This document shows, in pieces, positions 38,242 through 45,927 of a stretch of 55,808 nt of DNA (its first letter is position 1; each line of letters opens with the position of its first letter). This stretch comes from DATGMB01 sp035293845 (GTDB lineage Bacteria; Acidobacteriota; Terriglobia; Bryobacterales; Bryobacteraceae). Where the stretch lies: positions 1-55,808 of the forward strand of contig DATGMB010000166.1 in the NCBI GenBank assembly GCA_035293845.1, written 5' to 3'. Position numbers and translations under genes: made by a program. Under the pieces are notes generated by a model. It did no database searches. It was not told where the DNA came from and saw only the letters and a program-made list of their open reading frames with translations.

Positions 38242-39103
38242 ACTCCCCGTTTCCGACGCGCACGTTCACTTCTTCTCCCGCAATTTTTTCATCCGGCTCG
38301 CCGGCGAGGCCCGGCTCGGATTCGCCGAAGTGGGCCCGCGGCTCGGCTGGGACGTTCCGCCGGAAGATCCCGCCGGCCTCGCGCGCCAGTGGGCCGCCGA
38401 GCTCGACCTCCACGGAGTCGCGAGCGCGGCGCTGATCGCGAGCATTCCCGGCGACGAAGCCTCCGTGATTGCCGCCGCGTGCGCCTGTCCGGGCCGTTTT
38501 TACGCCTACGCAATGGTCAATCCGGCCGCGCTCCACGCGAGGATTGCCGATGGGCTCCGGGCGATTTGCCTGTTTCCGGCCATGCATGGCTACCGCCTCG
38601 AGGACGAGCGCGCCGAGGCGCTGATCGCAGAGGCGGCTTCCCGCCGCATGGCGGTTTTTGTTCACTGCGGCGTGCTGACCGTCGGAGTGCGCAAGAAACT
38701 CGGGCTGGCCAGCCCGTTCGATATGCGCTACTCGAACCCGCTGGATTTGCACCGCCTGGCGCTGCGCTATCCGCAGGCCCGCTTCGTCGTGCCGCACTTC
38801 GGGGCCGGCTACCTGCGGGAGGCGCTGATGCTGGCGGACCTCTGTCCCAACGTGTATCTCGACACCTCCAGCAGCAACTCGTGGATGCGCTACGAAGGCC
38901 TGGACCTCAAGACGGTGTTCCGCCGCGCCCTGGACGTCGCCGGCGCCGGCCGGCTGCTGTTCGGCACGGATTCTTCATTCTTCCCGCGCGGCTGGAACCG
39001 GGCCATATTCGAGAGCCAGGTGAAGGTGCTGGAAGAGCTGGGGCTGGGGGCATCCGAGGCGCGGCTGATCCTGGGGGAAAATCTGCGCCAGTTATTTTCC
39101 TGA
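38222..39103 (+). CDS. Amidohydrolase family 2 (ACMSD-like) protein
   Basis: 293 residues. TIM-barrel metal hydrolase with VSDAHVHFF, FVHCGV, VVPHFGAGYL and LFGTDSSFFPRGW, the HxH, H, H and D ligands of the family. It could be a decarboxylase or hydrolase; no substrate is evident. The start lies inside the preceding regulator gene, so it is probably in the same operon as the two-component pair. Confidence 0.85.
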   Translation: MQTPWGELPVSDAHVHFFSRNFFIRLAGEARLGFAEVGPRLGWDVPPEDPAGLARQWAAELDLHGVASAALIASIPGDEASVIAAACACPGRFYAYAMVNPAALHARIADGLRAICLFPAMHGYRLEDERAEALIAEAASRRMAVFVHCGVLTVGVRKKLGLASPFDMRYSNPLDLHRLALRYPQARFVVPHFGAGYLREALMLADLCPNVYLDTSSSNSWMRYEGLDLKTVFRRALDVAGAGRLLFGTDSSFFPRGWNRAIFESQVKVLEELGLGASEARLILGENLRQLFS

Positions 39104-39135
39104 GAACTTTCGCCGCGTCCCCGCACTAATCGGCG

Positions 39136-39558
39136 ATGCGTCTGTTTGCGCGAGGAGTGCGGCACCCGCTGTATCCCCATGTGAAGCCTGCCCGCGCGGC
39201 GCGAGCGCGAGGACCATGCGCGGCGCTGACCGGGACTTGCGGCGAATTGGCGGCCGCTGCGGCGGTTCCCGTCGAGCGCGCGGTGTTTCCTCTGGTGCGC
39301 AGCCCGTTTCTCCCCGACGAGGAGCGGGACGCGCTGTGGGCAAGGTTCCGTGTGCCCGTGCAGGCCATCCTGGTGGATGAGCGAGGCGTGGTTATCGGCT
39401 ATGAATGCGAGGCGCAGCAGGGGTTCCACCTGGCGCACGGCCGGACGCCCGCCGCGTTCGATGCCGCGCTGGAAGAGACCGCCTGCGATTGCGGCCGGCC
39501 GGGTCCGAGGCTGATGCCGCTGAAGGCGCCGGCGGCGGTTTTGAGCGTGGAGCGTTAG
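39136..39558 (+). CDS. Hypothetical protein, 140 residues
   Basis: I recognise no family. The second half looks well ordered (RVPVQAILVDERGVVIGYEC, then EAQQGFHL) and contains CDCGRPGPRL, a possible metal or redox site. The N-terminal 30 residues are Arg/Ala-rich and may not be translated; the true start could be downstream. It follows the amidohydrolase by 32 bp and is followed by two palindromic repeats. Confidence 0.5.
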   Translation: MRLFARGVRHPLYPHVKPARAARARGPCAALTGTCGELAAAAAVPVERAVFPLVRSPFLPDEERDALWARFRVPVQAILVDERGVVIGYECEAQQGFHLAHGRTPAAFDAALEETACDCGRPGPRLMPLKAPAAVLSVER

Positions 39559-39584
39559 CCGTCCGCGACGGTGGTCTGCGCCAA

Positions 39585-39603
39585 GTGGCATATGATATGC
39601 CAC
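39585..39603. repeat. Palindromic repeat copy
   Basis: A perfect 19-bp inverted repeat centred on 39594, half-site GTGGCATAT. It lies 50 bp before the next copy and after the hypothetical gene. Confidence 0.85.
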
Positions 39604-39644
39604 CACACCTTCGTAACCTTCTGATTCCACATTGCGCTGATCCG

Positions 39645-39671
39645 GCAAGTGGCATATCATATGCCACTTGC
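39645..39671. repeat. Palindromic repeat copy, longest
   Basis: A perfect 27-bp inverted repeat centred on 39658, half-site GCAAGTGGCATAT. It lies between the convergent hypothetical gene and the ArsC-like selenoprotein gene, 25 bp beyond the latter's stop codon. Confidence 0.88.
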
Positions 39672-39696
39672 TCCCGAGGACGGCCTCGGTGTGGTG

Positions 39697-40029
39697 TTAG
39701 CGGATCCCTCTCAGAGCCTCTTCGTCATACCCCAGAATCACCTGATGCCCCTTGACCAGAATCGGCCGGCGGATCAGGTTCGGATGCTCCGACATCAGCT
39801 TCAGCGCTTCGGCGCGCGCGGGCGGGTTCTCTTTCATGCCGCGCTCGCGGTACAGCTCGTTGCGCGGGTTCAGAAAATCGCGGTAATCGCGCGAGCCGAT
39901 GAGCCGGTCCAGTTGCTCCACCGTGAGGCCGCGGTTAAGATCGACCTCCTCGAAGGTGACACCTTTTTCGCGAAGCAAACTCTTCGCTTTGCGGCAGGTC
40001 GTTCAGGTGGGCTTGAGGTAGAGTTTCAT
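39697..40029 (-). CDS. ArsC/Spx-like thioredoxin-fold protein, probable selenoprotein (TGA at codon 9 as Sec)
   Basis: 110 residues when the TGA at 40005-40003 is read through. The N-terminus is MKLYLKPT-[TGA]-TTCRKAK, so TGA takes the place of the first cysteine of the family's catalytic CxxC. The rest is a complete ArsC/Spx/YffB fold: VTFEEVDLNRGLTVEQL, FLNPRNELYRERG, NLIRRPILVKG and VILGYDEEAL. A hairpin with bacterial SECIS geometry follows the TGA by 21 nt. The ATG overlaps the stop of the upstream ABC ATPase as TGATG, which also argues that translation starts before the TGA. It is likely a redox enzyme with a Sec-x-x-Cys centre; arsenate reduction is only one possibility. The alternatives are a nonsense mutation or restart at the internal ATG 39978, which would lose the active site. 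Confidence 0.82.
39970..39987 (-). promoter_or_regulatory. Putative bacterial SECIS hairpin
   Basis: The 6-bp stem GCGAAG/CTTCGC encloses the 6-nt loop AGTTTG, with G at the second loop position. Twenty-one nt separate the TGA from the loop. Published bacterial SECIS models ask for a G in the first two loop positions and 16-37 nt spacing; both hold. A possible lower 4-bp stem (ACCT/AGGT) extends it. Confidence 0.65.
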
Positions 40030-40796
40030 CACAACCAGTTTAGATCCGCGTAGCGCTCGCCCGTCAGGTGCAGGAAGAGCGGCTCCAGGGCGCGGAACTG
40101 CTGTCCGTCATATTCGATGGCGCCGTCGCGCGCCAGCACCGTGATGTCGCCCTGCCACACCAGCTTGCCGGGCCGCGTCACGATGGCGACGCGGTCGCAC
40201 AGCCGCTCCACGGTTTCGAGCACGTGGCTCGTAATGAACACCGTGCGGCCCTGCTCGGTCAGCCGCCGCAGCCATTGCTTCATCAGGGCCACGCCCGCGG
40301 GGTCGATGCTCTCGAACGGCTCATCCAGGAACAGCACGTCCGGCGAATGGATCACCGCCGCCGCGAAGGCCACGCGCTTGCGCATGCCGGTGCTGTATTC
40401 GGAAAGCGTCTTCGAGCTATCGGTGAGCTCCAGGGCGGCGAGGAGTTCCGCGACGCGCTTGCGGACGGAGCCCTCGTCCAACCCGAACATGCGGCCGACG
40501 AACGCCAGGAATTCGTGCGCGTAGAGCGGCTCGAAAAGCCCGAGCGTCTCGGGCATCACGCCCATGCGGCGCTTGAGCGCGACGGCGTTCACGTCGAAGG
40601 GCTGGCCGAGGATTTCGATCGAGCCGGCGGTGGGGTCGAGCAGGCCGGTGAGGCAGCCGATGGTGGTCGATTTGCCGGAGCCGTTCGGGCCGAGGAAGCC
40701 GAACATCGAGCCCTGCGGCACTTCGAGCGACAGATTTTCCACGGCCACGACGTTGCCGTATTTTTTCACGAGGTTGGAGATGCGGATCGCGTCCAT
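40029..40796 (-). CDS. ABC-2 type exporter ATP-binding protein
   Basis: 255 residues with Walker A GPNGSGKST, signature LSEYSTGMRKRV (a variant typical of CcmA-like exporters), Walker B VLFLDEPFESID and the H-loop SHV. It energises the permease encoded 4 bp upstream. The stop overlaps the selenoprotein start. The substrate is unknown. Confidence 0.92.
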   Translation of the reverse strand: MDAIRISNLVKKYGNVVAVENLSLEVPQGSMFGFLGPNGSGKSTTIGCLTGLLDPTAGSIEILGQPFDVNAVALKRRMGVMPETLGLFEPLYAHEFLAFVGRMFGLDEGSVRKRVAELLAALELTDSSKTLSEYSTGMRKRVAFAAAVIHSPDVLFLDEPFESIDPAGVALMKQWLRRLTEQGRTVFITSHVLETVERLCDRVAIVTRPGKLVWQGDITVLARDGAIEYDGQQFRALEPLFLHLTGERYADLNWL

Positions 40797-40800
40797 GCAG

Positions 40801-42387
40801 CTATGCCCTTCCTTCGACCACCGCCATCAGCGCTTCGCGCCGCCGCGGGAACGCTCCGCAGGCAGCGGCCAGCGACGCACGGTAGAAGGCCGTGCCTGCC
40901 GCCACCCAGATGAGCGCCGTCCACCAGTATTCCGGCGAGACCAGTCCTGGAGCGAAGGCGCGCAGCAATTGCGGCAGGCCGATCGCCGCGAAGACGCCGC
41001 CGACGATCACAATGTTGCCGAGCAGCGAAAGATCGTTGCCGAGGTTCGCGTAGTAATTGCCGCGGCGCGGGTTGTAGATGGTGACCCAGAGTCCGAGGCC
41101 GTGGAACAGGAAGAGGCCGGTGGTGGAGCTCGCGAGCAGCATCACGACCATCCGGGGGTCGAACGGGATACCCACGCGCGGTGTGATCAGCGCCCATCCG
41201 AGCGCGGCCAGCGGGACCAGGGGGGCGCTGAGCAGCAGCGAGGCGTGGCTGCCGGTGCGCAGGGCCGCCGCCGGGTCCGCCGGCAGCAGGAAAAACCGGC
41301 GGAAACCGCCGCCCACGTACCCGAATTGGTTGACCGCGAAGCGCGAAGTGGGGAAGCTCACGATGCCGAAGGCGCCGAGCGCCGCGACGAAAAAGCCGCC
41401 CTCGAAACCGCCCCTCGCGGCGCGGCCGAAATTGTAGGTGAAGAATGCCACCAGCGGCAGCGAAATCAACATCACGGTGCGGAAGCGGTTATTGCGGGCG
41501 AAAAAGCGCATCCAGAACGCCACCATGGGGGCGTCTTCGGAGGCGAACCAGGCGGCCACGCGGTCGAGGGGGCTTTCGAACTTCATGGCGGTGGTTTCCA
41601 CCCTGCGGCGCACCGCGGGGCGCCGCTCCAGAGCCGCCAGCACCGCGCCCAGAGCAGCGATCCAAGCCACAAGGATCGCGAAGCCCACCGCCACTTGCGA
41701 GCCGCCTGCGGTCATGGCGGCTGCGGCGCCGAACGGCGGGGTCCAGGCCAGCACCCGCAGGGACTTTGCGGCGAGCGAAGGGTGCCGCGTCATCAGCAGC
41801 GGAATCTGGCCCGCGAAGGCCGAGCCGCCAATGACGATCAGCAGCATCGCGGCCGAGCCCATGCGCGTCTGCATGATGCGGTCGATCCAAAGCCCGACCA
41901 CGCGGGCCAGCAGATAATTGCACACGAACAGGAGCAGGACCGCGGCCACTCCCAACCCGAGCGAGGCCGAGCCGAAAACGTAAAGCCCCACGGCAAGACC
42001 CAGCTCCAGAGCCAGGATGAGAAACCAGTAGGGGTCGACGATGCCGATCAGGTGCCGCGTGAGACGCCGCTCCATCGCGCCGATCGGGTAGCGGCGCAGC
42101 TCGAAATCCGAGAACGCGGCGTTCATGCCGAAGCCCATGATCACCGTGCCGAGCAGAGCCTGCAGGAACAGGGAGCCGAGCACGATCTGCGCGATCAGTT
42201 GCGCTTTGCCCGAGCGGACCGCCGTGATGCCCGCGCCCAGCCCGCCCAAGGCCATCAGGACCGCCACCAGAATGAACAGCAGATACCCGGCCATGAATAG
42301 CGCAATGCGCCCGTTGCGGGTTCGCACGCGCGCCCACAGCAGTTTGTAGCGCAAGCCGATCAGCGCGCCGATGAGTTGGAAGTTCAT
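40801..42387 (-). CDS. ABC-2 type exporter permease
   Basis: 528 residues with about 12 membrane helices, including IALFMAGYLLFILVAVLMAL, FLILALELGLAVGLYVFG and NIVIVGGVFAAIGL. A long cytoplasmic loop lies near the middle (SPLDRVAAWFASEDAPMVAF). It is co-transcribed with the ATPase. The ATG at 42387 (MNFQLIGALIGLRY) is preferred over one at 42411. Confidence 0.82.
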   Translation of the reverse strand: MNFQLIGALIGLRYKLLWARVRTRNGRIALFMAGYLLFILVAVLMALGGLGAGITAVRSGKAQLIAQIVLGSLFLQALLGTVIMGFGMNAAFSDFELRRYPIGAMERRLTRHLIGIVDPYWFLILALELGLAVGLYVFGSASLGLGVAAVLLLFVCNYLLARVVGLWIDRIMQTRMGSAAMLLIVIGGSAFAGQIPLLMTRHPSLAAKSLRVLAWTPPFGAAAAMTAGGSQVAVGFAILVAWIAALGAVLAALERRPAVRRRVETTAMKFESPLDRVAAWFASEDAPMVAFWMRFFARNNRFRTVMLISLPLVAFFTYNFGRAARGGFEGGFFVAALGAFGIVSFPTSRFAVNQFGYVGGGFRRFFLLPADPAAALRTGSHASLLLSAPLVPLAALGWALITPRVGIPFDPRMVVMLLASSTTGLFLFHGLGLWVTIYNPRRGNYYANLGNDLSLLGNIVIVGGVFAAIGLPQLLRAFAPGLVSPEYWWTALIWVAAGTAFYRASLAAACGAFPRRREALMAVVEGRA

Positions 42388-42419
42388 ACCTGGCGACCTC
42401 GGGCCGGGCATACCGGTCC

Positions 42420-43685
42420 CTACGGGCGGATGACTTCCACGCCGAGATAGGGCCGCAGCGCTTCCGGGACTACCACACTACCATCTTTTTGCTGATAGTT
42501 TTCCACGATCGCGACCCACGTGCGGCCGACGGCGAGGCCGCTGCCATTCAGCGTATGGGCGAACTCGTTCTTCTTGCCGCTGCGGAAGCGGATTCCCGCG
42601 CGGCGCGCCTGAAATGCCTCGAAATTAGAGCAGGAGGAAATCTCTTTGTACCCGTTCTGGCCCGGCAGCCAGACCTCGATATCGTAGGTTTTCGCCGAGG
42701 AAAATCCCATATCGCCGGTGCAGAGCACGACGGTGCGGTACGGCAGGCCGAGGCGCGCGAGGATGTCCTCCGCGTCCGCGGTCAGCTTCTCCAGTTCCTC
42801 GTTGCTCTGGTCGGGCCGCGTGAATTTCACGAGCTCCACTTTCTGGAACTGATGCTGCCGGATGATGCCGCGCACGTCGCGGCCGTACGATCCCGCCTCG
42901 CTGCGGAAGCACGGCGTATAGGCGCAGAGGCGCACCGGCAGCGCGGATTCGTCGAGCGTCTCATCGCGATAGATGTTCGTGACCGGCACCTCGGCCGTGG
43001 GAATCAGCCACAGGTCGCGGTCCTCGCACTTGAACAGGTCCTCTTTGAATTTCGGCAACTGCCCGGTGCCGTAGAGGCTGGCGGAATTCACCAGGAACGG
43101 CGGCAGCACTTCGGTGTAGCCGTGCTCGCGCGTGTGCACGTCCAGCATGAAATTGATCAGCGCCCGCTCGAGCTTCGCGCCCAGGCCCCAGTAGAGGGCA
43201 AAACGCGCGCCGGAAATTTTGGCCGCGCGGTCGAAATCCAGAATGCCCAGCGCCGGGCCAAGGTCCCAGTGCGCCTTCGGTTCGAAATCGAACTTCCGCG
43301 GCTCGCCGCAGCGGCGGACTTCGACGTTGTCTTCCGAACTCGCGCCCACCGGCACCGATTCCTGCGGGATGTTCGGGATTCCGGAGAGCAGCTCGCGGAA
43401 GCGCTCGTCGAGCGCCTTGACCTGCCCATCGAGCGCCGCGATTTCCTCGCCGATGCCGCGGACTTCCTTTTGCCGTTCGGCCGTGTCCGCGCCTTCGCGC
43501 CTCAGCTTCGCGATCTCCGCGGTGGCGGCGTTGCGCGCCGCCTTGAGCTGCTCGACGCGCGAGATGGCGGCGCGCCGCTCCGCATCGAGCTCACGAAACT
43601 GTTCGAGGCCGGCTACCGGCCCGCGCGTCGCCAGACGCTCCGCCACCCGGTCGAAGTTGCTCCGGAAGAAAGAAATATCGTGCAT
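42420..43685 (-). CDS. serS: Seryl-tRNA synthetase
   Basis: 421 residues. The N-terminal coiled-coil arm (residues 25-105) is followed by the class II core: motif 2 CFRSEAGSYGRDVRGIIRQH and motif 3 LNGSGLAVGRTWVAIVENYQ. It charges tRNA-Ser and, in organisms with selenocysteine, also tRNA-Sec. It lies 32 bp before the exporter permease on the same strand. Confidence 0.97.
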   Translation of the reverse strand: MHDISFFRSNFDRVAERLATRGPVAGLEQFRELDAERRAAISRVEQLKAARNAATAEIAKLRREGADTAERQKEVRGIGEEIAALDGQVKALDERFRELLSGIPNIPQESVPVGASSEDNVEVRRCGEPRKFDFEPKAHWDLGPALGILDFDRAAKISGARFALYWGLGAKLERALINFMLDVHTREHGYTEVLPPFLVNSASLYGTGQLPKFKEDLFKCEDRDLWLIPTAEVPVTNIYRDETLDESALPVRLCAYTPCFRSEAGSYGRDVRGIIRQHQFQKVELVKFTRPDQSNEELEKLTADAEDILARLGLPYRTVVLCTGDMGFSSAKTYDIEVWLPGQNGYKEISSCSNFEAFQARRAGIRFRSGKKNEFAHTLNGSGLAVGRTWVAIVENYQQKDGSVVVPEALRPYLGVEVIRP

Positions 43686-43710
43686 TCTTCTTCATGCTAA
43701 CCAAAATCTG

Positions 43711-43786
43711 ACGCGGAGACACAGAGACGCAGGGGAAGAGCGGGGAGACCCTGCGTCCGGTCTCTGTGTCTCACTGTCTCTGCGTT
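43711..43786. repeat. Imperfect inverted repeat (hairpin) with ACACAGAG core
   Basis: The left arm (43711-43733) contains GAGACACAGAGACGCAGG. The right arm (43749-43786) is its reverse complement with an 8-nt insertion. It lies between serS and the 46-residue gene, both on the minus strand. The core matches the arms flanking the GxxExxY remnant at 10331 and 10671. Confidence 0.7.
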
Positions 43787-43804
43787 ACGGTTTCGGCCGG
43801 AGTT

Positions 43805-43945
43805 CTACTCGTCGTCGTCTTCCACCTTCACCGGCTCCAGGTCTTCGGCTTCGAAGATCTGGCGGCAGTCCAGGCATTCGACGTAGTCCACTCCGTCACG
43901 GCGGGCAATGATCTGGGTGCGGTTATGGTCACAAGCGGTTTGCAT
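43805..43945 (-). CDS. Small Cys-rich (zinc-ribbon-like) acidic protein, 46 residues
   Basis: The product starts MQTACDHNRTQIIARRDG, contains YVECLDCRQIF and ends in an acidic tail VEDDDE. CDH and CLDC could coordinate zinc. It is too short for many gene callers, but it has a textbook promoter at 43968-43995 and ends before the hairpin preceding serS. The function is unknown. Confidence 0.72.
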   Translation of the reverse strand: MQTACDHNRTQIIARRDGVDYVECLDCRQIFEAEDLEPVKVEDDDE

Positions 43946-43967
43946 ATGCAGCGCTTTGATGAGATTT

Positions 43968-43995
43968 ATTCTAACCGGGTACGGTGGCTTGTCAA
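43968..43995 (-). promoter_or_regulatory. Consensus-like sigma-70 promoter for the 46-residue gene
   Basis: A perfect TTGACA (43995-43990) and TAGAAT (43973-43968) are separated by 16 nt. It is the best promoter match noticed in the window and points away from hemB. Confidence 0.75.
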
Positions 43996-44030
43996 GCCCC
44001 CCGGCGGCTACGCGTTACAATCCTGGTTCT

Positions 44031-45002
44031 ATGCCGTTTCCAACCCACCGCATGCGCCGGCTACGGTCTTCGGAGGCGATCCGCGGCCTGGTCCGGGAAA
44101 CCAGTCTCCACCCGGGGCGTTTCATCCTGCCGCTGTTCGTGTGCCCCGGCGAGGGCGTCCGGCGCGAGATCGGCTCGATGCCATGCAACTACCAGATGTC
44201 GATCGACGAGCTGGTCAAGGAATGCGCCGAGGTGCGCTCGCTGGGGATTGGCGGCATCATCCTCTTCGGCCTCCCCGAGCACAAAGATGAGATGGCCTCG
44301 GGCGCCTACGCCGATGATGGCATCGTGCAGCGGGCGATCCGGGCGATCCGCCGCGAGGTCCCGGGTCTGCTCATTGCCACCGACGTCTGCAACTGCGAGT
44401 ATACCAGCCACGGCCACTGCGGCTTTATCAAGGACGGCGACGTGGATAACGACACCACGCTGCAATGGCTCGCCAAATCCGCGCTCTCCCACGCCCGGGC
44501 GGGCGCCGACATCGTGGCTCCCTCGGACATGATGGACGGGCGCGTGGCCGCGATCCGCCAGGCGCTCGACGCCAACGGCTTCGAGCGCGTCCCGATCCTT
44601 TCCTACGCCGCCAAGTTCGCCTCCGTGTTCTACGGGCCCTTCCGCGAGGCGGCCGATTCCGCGCCGCAATTCGGCGACCGCCGCAGCTACCAGATGGACC
44701 CCGCCAACGGCCGCGAAGCGATGCGGGAAATCGAGCTCGATCTCGAAGAAGGCGCCGACATGATCATGGTCAAGCCGGCGATGCCCTATCTCGACCTGAT
44801 CTGCCAGGCGCGGCAGCGCTTCGACGTCCCGATCGCCGCCTACCAGGTGAGCGGCGAGTATTCCATGATCATGGCGGCCGTTCGCAACGGCTGGCTGGAC
44901 CACGACCGCGCCATGATGGAATCGCTTACGTCAATCACGCGCGCGGGCGCGAGCATCATCCTGACGTATTTCGCGAAGCCGGCCGCGCGGCTGCTGGCTT
45001 AG
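44031..45002 (+). CDS. hemB: Delta-aminolevulinic acid dehydratase (porphobilinogen synthase)
   Basis: 323 residues. Active-site lysines lie in YAAKFASVFYGPFR and DMIMVKPAMPYLDL. TDVCNCEYTSHGHCG has the three cysteines of the zinc-dependent class. It joins two 5-aminolevulinates to porphobilinogen in haem synthesis. TACAAT ends 9 nt before the ATG. ctaA, a later haem enzyme, lies 0.9 kb downstream on the same strand. The stop is directly adjacent to the convergent isomerase. Confidence 0.97.
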   Translation: MPFPTHRMRRLRSSEAIRGLVRETSLHPGRFILPLFVCPGEGVRREIGSMPCNYQMSIDELVKECAEVRSLGIGGIILFGLPEHKDEMASGAYADDGIVQRAIRAIRREVPGLLIATDVCNCEYTSHGHCGFIKDGDVDNDTTLQWLAKSALSHARAGADIVAPSDMMDGRVAAIRQALDANGFERVPILSYAAKFASVFYGPFREAADSAPQFGDRRSYQMDPANGREAMREIELDLEEGADMIMVKPAMPYLDLICQARQRFDVPIAAYQVSGEYSMIMAAVRNGWLDHDRAMMESLTSITRAGASIILTYFAKPAARLLA

Positions 45003-45857
45003 TTAAACCGCTGCCAGCGTCTTTCGCGTGAATTCCAGGTTGCGCCGCATGTCGGTTTCGACCGTGCTGCCCTGGTGCACGTCGGTCTCCAGGTTTGCGT
45101 ATCCCGTGAAGCCGATGTCATGGATGGCCCGCAGCACCGCGGGGAAATCGATCTTCCCTTCGCCCATGTAATGCGGATTGTCTTTGAGGTGGATCTGGCA
45201 GATGCGGTCCTTCCCGAGCCAGCGGATTTCCTTCACCACGTCGAAGCCGTTATTAGTCGAATTCCCTACGTCGTAATAGACCAGGACGTTTTTCGAACGC
45301 ACGCGGTCCAGGATGCGCGCGTTGTCCTCCGCGGAAATCGTGTTTTCGAGGCCGAGGATTACGCCCGCCTTTTCGGCCTCAGGCGCCAGTTCGCGGACGC
45401 GGCCGGCAACGGCCTCGCGTTCCGCTGGCGTCTGAATCGCCCACTTGCCGAAGAACGGCAACAACAGCACGCCGGTGTGGAGCGCCTGCGTGAGCCGGAT
45501 CGCATCCCGCACCCATTTGACGGCGAGCGGATCGCTCTTGAGACCGTTGGTGTGGAGCATGTCGACGCAGGTTCCGTCGATGGGCAGCTTGTGTTCCGCC
45601 GAGGCCTGCAGGTAGCGCGCGATGAGTTCCGGATTATCCCCGGGCATTTTGCCATCGGCGATGCGCCGTCCGAAGGAGACCTGCACGCCGTCGAAGCCGA
45701 GCCGGGCCGCGAGCGCCACCGCTTCAGGGTTTGCGATGAGGCGCAGGTTCCAGTCCGTGACGCCGATGCGCAGCCGCCCGGTATCGGCGCGGAGCCATCG
45801 CCCGGCCGCAGCCGCGGCGGCCGAGCGGAAAATCGTGCGGCGGGTCAGTCTTGCCAT
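45003..45857 (-). CDS. Secreted sugar phosphate isomerase/epimerase-like TIM barrel
   Basis: 284 residues. A Tat-like signal (RLTRRTIFRSAAAAAAG) precedes an AP-endonuclease-2 barrel: LGFDGVQVSFG, VILGLENTI, VLVYYDVGNSTN, CQIHLKDNPHYMG and GYANLETDVHQGS supply metal ligands. Relatives interconvert sugars or inositols. TATGAT ends 6 nt before the ATG and divergent ctaA starts 70 bp away. Confidence 0.82.
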   Translation of the reverse strand: MARLTRRTIFRSAAAAAAGRWLRADTGRLRIGVTDWNLRLIANPEAVALAARLGFDGVQVSFGRRIADGKMPGDNPELIARYLQASAEHKLPIDGTCVDMLHTNGLKSDPLAVKWVRDAIRLTQALHTGVLLLPFFGKWAIQTPAEREAVAGRVRELAPEAEKAGVILGLENTISAEDNARILDRVRSKNVLVYYDVGNSTNNGFDVVKEIRWLGKDRICQIHLKDNPHYMGEGKIDFPAVLRAIHDIGFTGYANLETDVHQGSTVETDMRRNLEFTRKTLAAV

Positions 45858-45927
45858 GCGGCTATCATAGACCCGTTCCGCGCCGCTTGCGCGAGCCGCC
45901 AATCGTCCGGCGATACAATAAGACTTC

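Noticed and set aside
39697..39978. Start of the ArsC-like gene at the internal ATG 39978
   Set aside because: It would remove the first strand and the whole CxxC/UxxC active site, and the coupled ATG at 40029 fits the operon better.
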